Positions 51,601-61,817 of a stretch of DNA of 64,000 nt are shown here, piece by piece (position 1 is the stretch's first letter; the number at the start of each line of letters is the position of its first letter). Under the pieces are notes generated by a model that saw only the letters and a program-made list of their open reading frames with translations, did no database searches and was not told the origin of the DNA. The stretch is taken from positions 806,001 to 870,000 of the forward strand of contig JAQSEB010000004.1 of the NCBI GenBank assembly GCA_030063045.1, given 5' to 3'. The stretch is from Pratylenchus scribneri (Eukaryota > Nematoda > Chromadorea > Rhabditida > Pratylenchidae). The position numbers and the translations under genes were made by a program.

Positions 51601-54532
51601 GAAATTTAAAAAATATTAAAATTTTTAGGTATCATTTAATCCCAATTAAATTGGAGGCATTTGTGTCAACCTTCAAATTGGAAATTCCAGGAGTAGAAGG
51701 GAAGGAAAATTTCCCCTACAAATTTAATAAGGTAATATTCGTACTGCAATAAAAATAATTGGTTAATTATAGGAAGAGAATTTGAACACAATTCAAGACC
51801 ATCTACCCAGTTTGGAGGACTATTGCATTCGTGGAATGATGCGAAAGAAGGCTGAAAAAGTTCAAGCATGGCATCAGGACAATTATAATACAAAGTAAAG
51901 TTAAAATGATTTTCAATACTAATTGCTTTAGATTTGAATTAAATGAAGCATTGGCGGCCTATTGCAAATCCGATGTGGAAATTCTTGCCCATGGCTTTGT
52001 CAAAATGCGGGAAATATTCATGCAGGCCACAGGGTTGGACAATACCCGCTTCATTACATTTTCCGTAATTAATTTGGATTATTTATACATATTTTGATAA
52101 TAAAATAGGGTGGTGCCATGAAATTTTTCCGCACATTTGTTCCCGAAAATTTATTGGCCTTAACACCTGAAATGGGCTATGAAAAGTGTGATAGATCAAG
52201 TGGATTGGCACGACAATATCTTAAATGGCTGGAATATTCCTTAAAAATTAAAATTCAAAATGCGGACACTTTTGAGGGCGAAAAGAAAATTGGAAAAGTA
52301 TGTTATTTTAAATGGCTTATGATTAAATATAATTAAAAAAGTGGAAATTGGATGGCTACATTGAGAGAGATGAGGAGGATGGTGGGCCCATCGCAATAGA
52401 GATAAATGGATGGTAAGAACGTTTAGAATTTTGCTTAAAATTATATTTAGTTTCTGGCATGCATGCCCTCGTTGCAATAAAGGCATAAGAGAAGAACACT
52501 TTTTGGGCCGCAAAAATGTTGGAGAAATTTGGAAGAAAGATTTGGAAAAACATCAGGAAATTCGGAAAACCATGCATCTTTGGGTCATATGGGAATGCCA
52601 GTGAGTTTTTATTCTATTCATTCCTTATTATTTATTATATTTATTTTAGAATCCGAAGAGAAATGCAGGATAATCCAGAAATGGAGGCATATATGGATAA
52701 CCTTGAAGATATTGGCCCAATAAAATTGCGGTAGATTTTTATTTATTTTTCTGGAAATAGTCTGATTCAGTGATGCATTTGTTGGTGGGCGCACAGGCCC
52801 AGAATGGTTATTTGCAAATGCCCCGGCTGATCAAAGCCGAGAGGCTATTCATATGGCAAATCCTGATCAACCACACACCACTATCAAAGTGAAAGACTTC
52901 AAAAGCCTGTATCCATCCGTGTATGTTTTTCAAATTATCATTTAAATAGAAAAAATCTATATTTAGCAATTTTGAATCGGAATATCCTATTGGGCATCCA
53001 TGGGCAAAAGTCAATGAAGGGGCCGCCGTGTATGTTAATTGGACGAAGCCGGATGACCTCCCATATTATGATCAACTTTTGCAAGTCTATGTTGTGCCTC
53101 CTCGCCATGTGGATATTCCAGTGCTGCCCATTCGATATGTTGGAAGAAAGGAGACCCGATTGCTCTTTAGCCTTTGCAAGTAAGAAAATTGATGATTTTT
53201 CGATAAAAATATAATTTTAAAGGGCATGTGCTCGGGCAAATAAAGAAGGCCTTTATGATCCTGGGTATAATTGCCCACATTTTGAAGATGAAGAAAGGGG
53301 TCATAATGGCACTTACACAAGGCCCGAATTGGAAAAGGCCTTGGAAGCTGGGTAAATATATCCAGTTTTTATTTATAAGTTTCGCATTCAAGATATCGGG
53401 TCACAAAACATTATCGATCATATGTTTGGGATGGGGATATTGACAAGGAATACAGCACAGAATTGTTCAAGCCCTACATTCGGGCAATTATGCGATTGAA
53501 ATACATGGCAGAAGGCTGGCCTTCATCAATCACTTCCCTCCCTGAAGAAGAACAAGACATGGCCAAAATCCGATATGTGATTGAAGCAGCACAAATTTAT
53601 GGCATTGAATTCACGATTGAGTATGTCCAGAACAATCCTGGACTCAAATTCATTGCCAAACTGTAAGTTCAAATAAATTAGCTTGATTATTTATCTCATT
53701 TTTAGCCTTCTCAATTCGCTTTGGGGTCGTTTCGCCTTGCGTAACCGTCTCTCGATGACAGTTTACGCAAGCGACGACCTCACTATTGCCAAATATTTAA
53801 ATGATAAGAAGATAAAAATTGAGCGATTTGAACAAGTGACGGAAAAAATTTGGATGATCGTGTACAAGACCAAAAAAGAGCATGTTCGCGAGCATGGATG
53901 CTCAAACCTCATTTTGGCATTATGGTAAATTAAATTAAAATTTAATTTATATAGATTTTAGGACGACATCCATGGCACGGCTCAAACTTTTGGATGCAAT
54001 GCATAAGGTCATGAAGCGACCAGATGCTCGGATCCTTTATTATGGTAAATAATTAAAATTACTTTGAAGTAATTTGAAATTCTTAGACACCGACTCAATT
54101 TTTTATCAATATGATACGGAATTGGGGGACCCAATTGAGGATGGAAGACATTTGGGGGAATTGACAGGTAAATTCACACGGATAATTTAATTATCAATTT
54201 TATTAGACCAATATCCGGATCATGTTATCACTGAATATATTTGTTTGGCCCCAAAGCTTTATTCCCTCAAAATGGTCAATAAAAAGACTGGGGAAATTGA
54301 ATTTGAAACCAAGGCCAAAGGTCGTCAGATTTTCATTTTTATTCTCTAATTTGGACTTATAGGCTTCACTCTGGACTGTGAAAATGCCGATAAGCTGAAC
54401 CATGAAACCATGAAGGCTCAGCTGATGGAATATCTTCGAGGGGAGCAGGTCAAACCCATCGAATGCAATTACCCGTACAACAATTTTCGGGTCACGAAGA
54501 AATGTGAAATCTTCACTGTTCCAATTGATTAG
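48657..54532 (+). CDS. Family-B DNA polymerase (Maverick/adintovirus type)
   Basis: Forward gene of about 20 exons, ATG 48657, stop TAG 54530-54532. It replicates the element's DNA, probably protein-primed as in relatives. Seen in order: an Asn/Asp-rich start; an N-terminal region with DNNDNYCLFRSF and GGHYEPI; Cys/His fingers (FKCRECGR, CCIHCQKTF, CPTCGDKYV); exonuclease motif I (MYDVETTTD, about 50.53 kb); an acidic insert with a Glu/Lys coiled coil (51.0-51.4 kb); CFWHACPRCNKG; DAFVGGRTGPEW; polymerase motif A (DFKSLYPSV, 52.9 kb), motif B (LLNSLWGRFALRNRL, 53.7 kb) and motif C (YYDTDSIFY, 54.1 kb). All catalytic Asp residues are present. The introns are short and host-like; no frame break was found. 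The promoter lies at 48.4-48.6 kb. Confidence 0.92.
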
Positions 54533-55414
54533 AGTCATAATAGGCAGGATGACTGAGGTTGGGAAAAATCGGCTATCATAATTAATCAAAACTTGGGGCT
54601 TTACTGATTCTTTGAGAGGGAATAAATAAAATGGAACTTGTTTAGAGGGGGAATCAATAACTTTGAAAAATTTAGTCTCATTATGATTACAAATAGGCAT
54701 GAAATATAGAGATTTATCAGTTAACATATAAAGGATATGGCGATCAATTACAGTCCAAGAAAGAGGATTTGAGATTTTCCATGAACACAATTTGACATAT
54801 CCAAAGGGGATGCTTGATTGAATTGGGTAAAAACGAAAATCACGATTCCAAAGGCCATCAATAAATTTTGGCGAAATTTGAAAAAAATCATCACCAATTC
54901 GGGCAACCAGCCATTCAGTCAAATGATCAAAACCCAATTGGTCATAAGGGAATTCTCGAACCAGTTTCACGTTTTGACCCCTTTGGATTGTCGTCATATT
55001 CAACAGCTTATGTCGGCTGAGCACAAATGTGTATCCATTGAAGTGGAAGCAACTTTGTGGTTCAAAGTAGTGAGCATGACGCTAAACTTATAAAAATAAT
55101 CAAAATACAATAGCTGAACATGCCTGATCCATTCCAAAATCCATTTTCACTGGACTTGTCTGAACCAAAGTGAAGATGTTTAAAAGATGAAAACGAAAAA
55201 AGCCATCGTCCCCTCGAACAATTGTGCAAATTTGATCCCGGGAATGGGCAAAATTGTAGACTCGATTTGGCACATTCGGCATTTCGGGATTAACCAATTG
55301 CAACTCAGTGCCGTTCAATCGGATTTTCCAGAGCCTTTCAGAGACAATCCTCACGGACTTTGCCGAAGGCAATGGGAAAAAGATGAAAAAAGGAAATAAA
55401 AATGAAAAATTCAT
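54203..55414 (-). CDS. Secreted or membrane-targeted protein of unknown function in the element
   Basis: Not recognised. Exon 1 (55134-55414) begins with a signal peptide (NFSFLFPFFIFFPLPSAKS), then RLWKIRLNGTELQLV and YNFAHSRDQICTIVRGDDG. Exon 2 starts at 55081 and carries CFHFNGYTFVLSRHKLLN, EWLVARIGDDFFQISPKF and WTVIDRHILYMLTDKSLYFM. The intron 55082-55133 has a GC donor (CAG-GCATGT), the only choice that keeps frame. The ATG overlaps the protease stop by four bases (ATGA). The frame stays open to 54203, antisense to the last polymerase exons and introns; the true end may be nearer 54540 by an unseen splice. A structural or surface role is possible but not shown. No C-terminal membrane anchor is evident. 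Confidence 0.55.
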
Positions 55415-55915
55415 TTATTTATCTGAAAATTTACAAAATTACGGACAAATTGATCGGGTTCATTACAACGTTTCAGCATTGAAATAATGCTAGTAAAATC
55501 AAAACCAAGGGACATAAAATAGATAAAATAAACACAATAGTGACCACAGACATCGGAAAATATCGATTGTAATTTCGCCCCACTTCTATACACTTTACGA
55601 AATTTTCTCAGTGTCTGCCCAATCAATTCGGTGGGCCGCTCGCCAAATGAATCAAAGTAATTGCATTCCTCTGGACTTTGGACCCAAAGAGCAACCCAAT
55701 GTGTGCCTGGACCAAAGGACGAGTCCTAAAAAAGGACGCTAATTTCGTAATAACCAATTAATAATTGGCAACTTGCCAAATTTATGACCATAGAGCAAGG
55801 GAATTGCTTGCACACGGGGACCTTATCAGCGGGAAAGCATCCTTTGTAATATCGGTTGGTCACCGTGTTCCTCTTCAGGAGATAATCGATTTTGTTTGTG
55901 TCCATTTTTCAATTT
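55411..55915 (-). CDS. Adenain-like cysteine protease (capsid maturation)
   Basis: Two exons, 55777-55915 and 55411-55725. The start MDTNKIDYLLKRN is followed by RYYKGCFPADKVP (the adenain N-terminal pattern), then THWVALWV with the catalytic His, NYFDSFGERP with the acidic residue, and SIFSDVCGHYCVYFIYF with the catalytic Cys after an oxyanion-side Gln (LQS). This is the C5/Ulp1-type fold used by adenoviruses and Mavericks to cleave capsid precursors. The 51-nt intron has a GC donor (TTG-GCAAGT); only this donor restores INLDSSFGPGTHW. All catalytic residues are intact. Its start overlaps the small membrane-protein gene by 90 bp and its stop overlaps the next ATG by four. Confidence 0.92.
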
Positions 55916-56095
55916 ATTCATAACATTGCCGGCAGATAAAAAATATGCCGCACAAAAGAAAATGGTACAAATAATGAAATACAAAATACAAAAAATCAGT
56001 TCAAAATTGGGTCGATTTAAAATTTCGGGGAAATTGCACCCAAATGGTAACGGGGCTTCCAAACGAATTTCTTGTTGATTATTTATTGGGGCCAT
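55826..56095 (-). CDS. Small single-pass membrane protein of the element
   Basis: The 89-residue frame starts MAPINNQQEIRLEAPLPFGC, has one hydrophobic helix (FELIFCILYFIICTIFFCAA) and ends with a basic, acidic-patched tail (NRLSPEEEHGDQPILQRML). Its ATG touches the major-capsid stop (TAA then ATG), and its 3' end overlaps the protease start in another frame. Small membrane proteins at this spot occur in related elements. The function is unknown; an inner-membrane or virion-membrane protein is one possibility. Confidence 0.65.
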   Translation of the reverse strand: MAPINNQQEIRLEAPLPFGCNFPEILNRPNFELIFCILYFIICTIFFCAAYFLSAGNVMNKLKNGHKQNRLSPEEEHGDQPILQRMLSR

Positions 56096-57724
56096 TTAAA
56101 GTGACAAATCACTGGTGATTGTTCGGTTTCTATCCACCATAATGAGCCCATCGGACTCCGCATAGGCAATCATTTGGATACCATTTGCTGGGACAGCGGA
56201 TCCAAATCTTTGGCATTTTGTTAATTATTTATTTTGGCGTAAATTCAAACCTTATGTTGACACTTGTTGTCCCATCTTTCACTAATTCAAAGCCTGGGGA
56301 ATCCTCTTGGCCATTCGTCAACATAAAAACAAAGAAACAAAATCCGTTCGGATATTTTGCATAGTTTATTCCATTTGATTCAGTTGTGTTTGCAAATCCC
56401 AAATATTCTTGAAAATCATGATAGGCACGAATATAGTTTTTGGCCCCGAAGTTGAGGTTATATGGCTGCTGAGGGTAAATCCTTCCATTGGCTATTAATT
56501 CAATGTCTCTAATGTTGAAATGCTCAAAGTAGAATGGAGTGTTGTTCTTTGATTTATCTCCGACAAAATAGTCATTCTTCACAAATCCAATGATCACCCT
56601 TCTTGGGACTTCGGCCTCGAATAAGACTGTGCTAAAATCTGTTCGGCCTTGACTTATAAAAACATGTTTGATGTCGGTCTTCCTAATTGAATAACGTGCG
56701 GGCTCTATATCTAATTTTTTGGCAATTTCAAGTGAAAGTCCATCCATCAAGTCAACTATAATAAATTTTTGCATTTTCATTGGTTTTTTTTTTGAAACCT
56801 GTCTTAACAAGTAGACTTATATTTTCAATAATGAGAGTGAACTTTCTTTCGGGCCCTACTGGAGCAGGTGGTGCTTGTTGACCATCAACAGCCTGGGGTG
56901 CCTCGACCGCTGCATTCACTTTCTCATACATCAAAATGAATTCATCCGGCTGAGGAGTTATCTCAATCTCCAATTCAGTACCGGTGATTAAGAATAGGTC
57001 CTAGGTAAGTAATAACTCGAATTTTAGAAATTATTAACCTGATTAAAAATATCACAATCTAGTTTATGGATCAGTTGAACAACTTTACTACTAGAGAACA
57101 TATTTTTTCGCTCAATATATCCCGGATCGGCATAGCTTTTGGGATTAGTTTCGATGCCATATCCAGAGGCTGATAAATAGGATTCTTTTACGGCTTTCGG
57201 ATAAGATAATTCCGTGTCCAAATAAGCTTTAAAACTATATAGTTGATTGGAATTGTAAATCTCCCGTTGATTGATCAAGACTCTCAAACTTAAAAGTAGA
57301 AACAAAAGATAAATAAATAAGATAACTTTTTGTTGACTTTTTGATGAAAGTTCCTCCGGGCATTTGGATTGGAGCCACAACATCATTGTGAATATCCACC
57401 AGCGAACCATCCGGTTCGACTTCACGAATTTTCATTTCAGTCAAAACATAAATTTTGGAAAGGCCAATAAAGGAGGTCAAGGGAAAAATTTTAAAGAGGA
57501 AGGGCTTTGTACTAAAAAATTAAAATTGCAATTAAACAAAATTCAAACAAACTTTATTGGATTTAGGGTACTGTAGATTCTCCACATTGAGTTGCTTACG
57601 GCACAATTGGTGGGTGGGGTGGAGAATAAATCTTAACAGAAATTAGAGAAAAAGATTGATAAAATATACCCAAAGCAGCCGTAACACTATTGCTCGATGA
57701 GGCATCAATTTTTTTATAGAGCAT
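56096..57724 (-). CDS. Major capsid protein, double jelly-roll
   Basis: Seven exons: 57669-57724, 57553-57631, 57338-57511, 57039-57288, 56799-57000, 56251-56755 and 56096-56207. The start is MLYKKIDASSSNSV, then DLFSTPPTNCAV and IGLSKIYVLTEMKI, followed by LRVLINQREIYNSNQLYSFK and YLDTELSYP (first jelly roll). The second half has EIEITPQPDEFILMYEKV, SIRKTDIKHVFISQG, VPRRVIIGFVKNDYFVGD, PFYFEHFNIRDIELIANGR and, at the end, IQMIAYAESDGLIMVDRNR. These match Maverick/adintovirus hexon-like capsids. All introns are 37-60 nt GT-AG type; without the last splice the frame would end early at 56229. No disruption was seen. Confidence 0.9.
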
Positions 57725-57748
57725 TTTATTTGTGGATTAATATTCTTT

Positions 57749-58279
57749 TTAATAATATCCAAGACTGTCCACACGTCTTTTCTTAACTAATGCTCTTCCG
57801 GGAACTGACTGGGGTTTTAAAATGATTGTGGCCAGGTTGCGGCCTTTCCTTTTCGTTAAGGCAGTGGATCTCCTTTTTCGGCCACGCCCACTTCCTTTTT
57901 GTTTTAGCTTAGTCTGGGCCTTTGCCAATAAATTTTGTGCACTTTGGTTGGCATTACTACTAATAGAGGATTTTATGTCTTCGCCACGTGACACATCCTC
58001 TAGAGTCTTTGCTGCGGCCTTTAGACCTTCTTGACCGATTTCCTTCATCGCTCCAGCGGCGATTGGGGCAACAGCACTCCCCAATGGTTTCAAATATCTC
58101 CAAATGTGTCTCAAAACTGAACCGACCCCGGCACCCCGTTGTCTGGCGAAAGTAGAAAAATGGCCATGACCTCTTTGAAAATTTTGAAGGGCCTCAAAAT
58201 AATTTATTGGTCCGCTTCCTGTTTGGGGATTATTAATTGTAGCGAGGGATAAAGTACTCCCGTCAAATATCACATGCAT
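57749..58279 (-). CDS. pVI/pX-like basic virion protein
   Basis: The 176-residue intronless frame begins MHVIFDGSTLSLATINNP. A Gly/Arg-rich stretch (FARQRGAGVGSVLRHIWRYL) leads into an Ala-rich helix (PLGSAVAPIAAGAMKEIGQE, then GLKAAAKTLEDVSRGEDIKS) and a strongly basic tail (GSGRGRKRRSTALTKRKGRN). Maverick and adintovirus genomes carry such a protein next to the capsid genes, compared with adenovirus pVI/pX. It may bind DNA or disrupt membranes during entry; that role is inferred from the family. It ends 24 bp before the capsid start. Confidence 0.75.
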   Translation of the reverse strand: MHVIFDGSTLSLATINNPQTGSGPINYFEALQNFQRGHGHFSTFARQRGAGVGSVLRHIWRYLKPLGSAVAPIAAGAMKEIGQEGLKAAAKTLEDVSRGEDIKSSISSNANQSAQNLLAKAQTKLKQKGSGRGRKRRSTALTKRKGRNLATIILKPQSVPGRALVKKRRVDSLGYY

Positions 58280-58307
58280 TTTAAAGAATATTTATTTATC
58301 TAAAAGT

Positions 58308-59579
58308 TCAAAAATAAATTTGTTTCTTGAATAATAGGGTAAGAATAACAGTGCCATAATCAAAATGAACAAATCGTCCGTCCATAGAACGGATTTCAAC
58401 ATCAATTGAATCAATTTCACGAGAAATTACTTTATGCATTAATGGGTGTTGGAATTCTTTTTGAACAACATCTCCGCTCTTTCCTTCAATTCCCACAATC
58501 TGGAGTAAATTTGTGAATTTGTTCCCGAACATAATGTCCTCAACCAGTCCACTGTTTAAATAGACACAAAGATGAGAGACGGTCCCTCGTAAATCAGGTG
58601 GATATTTTGCCACATCCCCATTTTTCAGCTGCAATCCCTCCTCGAAGCCCAGAACATAGGAAATTTGATTAGTCAACTCAATTTTTAATATGTTTGAATC
58701 AGTCAATTTAATTTCGAATCGTCCAATTGTCTCATCGTATTCTATTTTTATGGCCTTTGCATATTTCATGAGCTCCATGGCTGTTTGTTTATTCAATGGA
58801 GTGCCCAAACGTTCTTCAACAAGTCGATATAAATTTCTGAATTCATCAGAATGTGCTATAATATGGGCTTGAAGATTTGGACTATCCCTTTTGACTTGTG
58901 TTCTATATTTGATCAAATAATGTTGAAGCGCCTGAGCATAGACCCATTCATTGCGATCCCGTAACCAAGTGATATCTCGCCCCAATAATCTAAGTTTGTA
59001 TTCGGATCGGGCCGTGGGCTCGTGTTGCTGTTGTTGTTGCTCTTGTTGTCCAGAAATATGTTGAGTAGTTGTTGTTTCTGTTCTTTGGATTTGTCCTGTT
59101 GAGCCTTTTGCTGTTCCGCCAATTCCTGCAGGATAGAGTGGTGGTTCCCCATCGGCCCCTGGTTCAGCTGCTCTTTTGGCCCTTACTTCCTCATTGTCAT
59201 CGTCCTGATCTTTGTCAAATGATCTTTTAAAACGTTTCACGGAGTCTTCAGGCTTTCCAATAAAATCGATTTCCTGTTCAAGTTCCCTAATTGTTCCAAA
59301 ATGGATGCCCTTTTCCAATTCTTTAGCAGTGTGATAATTGCCCTTTGGGATTTTAAGATGGCGAACATCCCCATTTTTCAAGTATAGAGTGATAAATTCT
59401 GACTCATGACTTCCAAATGTAGCCCAACTATTTGGATAAATTATAGAAGCTAAGCCAATTTGCCATCCATGGCCTTCCAAGTGTATTTTTCTCGGCAATT
59501 GGATTCGAAATTTATTTGATTTGGCGTTTTGCTCAGTACTACCAGTACTTGGCAAAATGATATAAAATGAATTATTCAT
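58308..59579 (-). CDS. Minor capsid (penton-like, single jelly-roll) protein
   Basis: Intronless 423-residue frame. The N-terminus is SFYIILPSTGSTEQN, then FRIQLPRKIHLEGHGWQIGL and IPKGNYHTAKELEKGIHFG, the pattern of Maverick minor capsid proteins. A low-complexity middle (AKRAAEPGADGEPPLYPAG, a Gln-rich run) may be a flexible or cleavable linker. The C-terminus has LRGTVSHLCVYLNSGLVED, LLQIVGIEGKSGDVVQKEF and DGRFVHFDYGTVILTLLFKK, matching the penton-type end. It is the first gene of the reverse-strand capsid cluster, transcribed from the 59.6-60.1 kb gap. Confidence 0.85.
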   Translation of the reverse strand: MNNSFYIILPSTGSTEQNAKSNKFRIQLPRKIHLEGHGWQIGLASIIYPNSWATFGSHESEFITLYLKNGDVRHLKIPKGNYHTAKELEKGIHFGTIRELEQEIDFIGKPEDSVKRFKRSFDKDQDDDNEEVRAKRAAEPGADGEPPLYPAGIGGTAKGSTGQIQRTETTTTQHISGQQEQQQQQHEPTARSEYKLRLLGRDITWLRDRNEWVYAQALQHYLIKYRTQVKRDSPNLQAHIIAHSDEFRNLYRLVEERLGTPLNKQTAMELMKYAKAIKIEYDETIGRFEIKLTDSNILKIELTNQISYVLGFEEGLQLKNGDVAKYPPDLRGTVSHLCVYLNSGLVEDIMFGNKFTNLLQIVGIEGKSGDVVQKEFQHPLMHKVISREIDSIDVEIRSMDGRFVHFDYGTVILTLLFKKQIYF

Positions 59580-60165
59580 TTGGTGCTAAAATTTAAATTT
59601 AAAAAGGAGGGAAAGGGGCATAGAAAATCAATAAATAATCAGCTGGGGTTGTCTCTTTCTCTGATAGGGTAGTTATATGTTCTCTCTACCCAGGCGGCCA
59701 TTAATTCCCTCTATGCTTAGGCAGACATTAATTCTCTCTCTCTCTCTCACTCCCTCCCTCACTCCCCTCTTTCTCTCTCACACCCACCCTCATTCTCTCT
59801 CTCTCTCTCTCTCGCTCCTTCCCTCTCTCACTCTCTCTTTCACTTTCTCTCACCTTCCTCAGCACTTACATTTGGCGGTAAAATTATAATTTAAATTGTA
59901 AAGGAAGTAAATCAATAAATTATCGGCTTGGTCAGACACATCTTGCCTCTCTCACTGACCTGGGCAAGCCCTATCCTATCTGTTATCTCTACCTTTCTCT
60001 CTTTCCCATACACTTATAGCTCTTTTTTTTCTCTCTATCTTTCTCTTCACTATTTCGATTTCTTTCTTCCTTAGTTTGGAGAGTTAATAACACATTCATT
60101 TGGAAAAATAAATTAATCATTCATTTGCAAGATTTATTACCCAATATTATTTTAAAATCGTAATA
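59580..60165. promoter_or_regulatory. Divergent promoter gap with CT microsatellite
   Basis: The gap separates the reverse capsid cluster and the forward gene at 60166. It holds a long polypyrimidine tract, mostly (CT)n with CCCTCCCTCACTC interruptions (about 59650-59855), and a second pyrimidine-rich block to 60075. The frame 59677-59889 is a repeat artefact. The TGACTCA motif found at the other two promoters is absent here. Confidence 0.5.
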
Positions 60166-60686
60166 ATGGTGGAGGATTGCCGCTTTCGGTTCTATAATCC
60201 GGGATATATGCCTGATTCCATCAAACAAAGTAATTTATTCTCCCTGATTCATTCCTATTCAATTCTCTATACATAGCTATGCTCAAGTGCAACATCAATG
60301 TTTTGGAAATGTACTTTTATGGGAAGGGGCAGCAGGACGATCCATACATGATCGAGATTTATCAAATGCCCGGTGCTCAACTCAACAAAAATCGTTACAT
60401 GCCAAGGAATGATGCCGTTCACACCCACTCATATGGATTTGATATAATGCCCGATGAAGTGGTCCAAGGTAATTTCAACTTCTATTTTTATCAATAAAAG
60501 AATTATTCAGCACTGAAAGAGGAACGCCATAAGGATTGTGGAAAAGTGATCAATCTTTGGTACAAGCCGGAATATTTCCGTGTTCCCCATCTGAAGGAAA
60601 TCATTTTGGTGCCAAAGGAGAAAGATGAAGAGATGGAAATTGAAGAGATTGTGATGGAACTTATGGAAGAAGATTTTGATTATTGA
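60166..60686 (+). CDS. Hypothetical acidic protein of the element
   Basis: Not recognised. Exons 60166-60229, 60277-60468 and 60511-60686 join in phase. The product begins MVEDCRFRFYNPGYMPD, contains NINVLEMYFYGKGQQDDPYM, YGFDIMPDEVVQALKEERH and VINLWYKPEYFRVPHLKEI, and ends in an acidic tail (EEIVMELMEEDFDY). The middle looks like a small beta-rich domain; there are no membrane segments. It is the first forward gene after the divergent promoter. It could be an early accessory gene, but no function is assigned. Confidence 0.65.
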
Positions 60687-60788
60687 AGACAAAAAATTCA
60701 GAATTTTATCATTTATTTAAATAATAATAATATTTGAATTGAATAATGACATTGAATAAATATCGAGTTTATCTTTGGATTTTTCTGC

Positions 60789-61245
60789 TTATTGATTCTT
60801 GTTCGATTCCTTGAATGCATTGTCCGGGTAATGGGGATCGGCATGATGGAGTTCACGATTGGCCAAATCAATGTTGAGGAGAACACATTCATCGCATAAT
60901 GATTGTGTGACACGGAGCCGTTCACCATCCAATTCAAATCTTGATTTGCCCATTTTATAGTTGAAGTTTTGGCATTCTTTGCATAAAAGGATTTGATGGA
61001 CTCCGTATCGGGGCTTTGTCAACTTCCAAAATTGCTTATCCCATTCCAAAACATGGGCCAAACGTGTTCTTTCATATTTGTTCTTCTTTATCTCAACCTC
61101 ACTATCATCACTGTCAGATGTATCACTTTTCTCTAAAGTTTGATTTGAATATGAATTTAAATTTCATTTTTTTACCTCGCAAATTTCGTTTTGTCGCCTT
61201 TGATTTGTTTTTCACAAACTTTTTCACTGATTTTTCCTCTCCCAT
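60789..61245 (-). CDS. Zinc-ribbon-like small protein of the element
   Basis: Two exons, 61176-61245 and 60789-61132. A Lys-rich start (MGEEKSVKKFVKNKSKATKR) leads to an acidic Ser stretch (SDTSDSDDSEVEIKK). The following domain carries CKEC and, 34 residues later, CDEC, with WDKQFWKLTKPRYG before them. Paired CxxC motifs suggest a zinc ribbon, often seen in nucleic-acid or transcription proteins; metal binding is inferred. It is transcribed away from the PAZ gene across the repeated TGACTCA region, so both are likely controlled together. Confidence 0.6.
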
Positions 61246-61394
61246 TTCTTCTTTCTGGGCTTTATTCTCTAAATTAATTATATTTAAATTTTTCTGGAAA
61301 TTTTATAACCTTTTTGGTGGACCATTATTTTTCAAAGAAAATTTATTATAAAATTTTGACAAAGTGACTAATCGGCAGAGGATTAGTTAAACGA

Positions 61395-61730
61395 AAAAAT
61401 TATGAGTCATCTATTGCCTATAAATGACGTCACTCGATAAGAGGGTCCGTAGGCGTGGTTTATTTTTGGCGGGAAAAAGGGCATCGATTTCGCAATAGCC
61501 AAAATAATGTACTTTGTACTTTGGACTTTGTCCAAAGTGATGACTCATCGATTTCGCAATCACCAAAATGATGTCACTGATAAGAGCACAACGTACTTTG
61601 GACCTTACCCAAAAAGGATGACTCATCGATTTCGAAATCACCAAAATGATGTCACTGATAAGAGCGGGTATTTCAACGAAATACTTTGGACCGGTGATGA
61701 CTCATCGATTTCGTAATAACCAGGCAGAGG
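61395..61730. promoter_or_regulatory. Repeated AP-1-like/CRE-like promoter cluster
   Basis: This lies between the reverse zinc-ribbon gene and the forward PAZ gene. GATGACTCATCGATTTCG occurs three times (near 61538, 61618 and 61696), each followed by CAAT, AAAT or TAAT and CACC/AACC; a fourth, shorter copy (ATCGATTTCGCAATAGCC) is near 61484. AAAATGATGTCACTGATAAG follows twice, an inverted ATGAGTCAT is at about 61402, and a consensus CRE TGACGTCA is at about 61424. TGACTCA and TGACGTCA are bZIP sites (AP-1/CREB/ATF class), and GATAAG is a GATA site. Spacing between copies is near 80 bp. Confidence 0.65.
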
Positions 61731-61817
61731 CGTGGTCTCTTTTAGGAAAAGAAAAACCGACTGGCTAAAATCATTCATTAAAGGGACTTTCTTAAAAATA
61801 AACAGCTGCAAATAAAA

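Noticed and set aside
59677..59889. Ser/Leu-rich forward frame
   Set aside because: It is the translation of a CT microsatellite.
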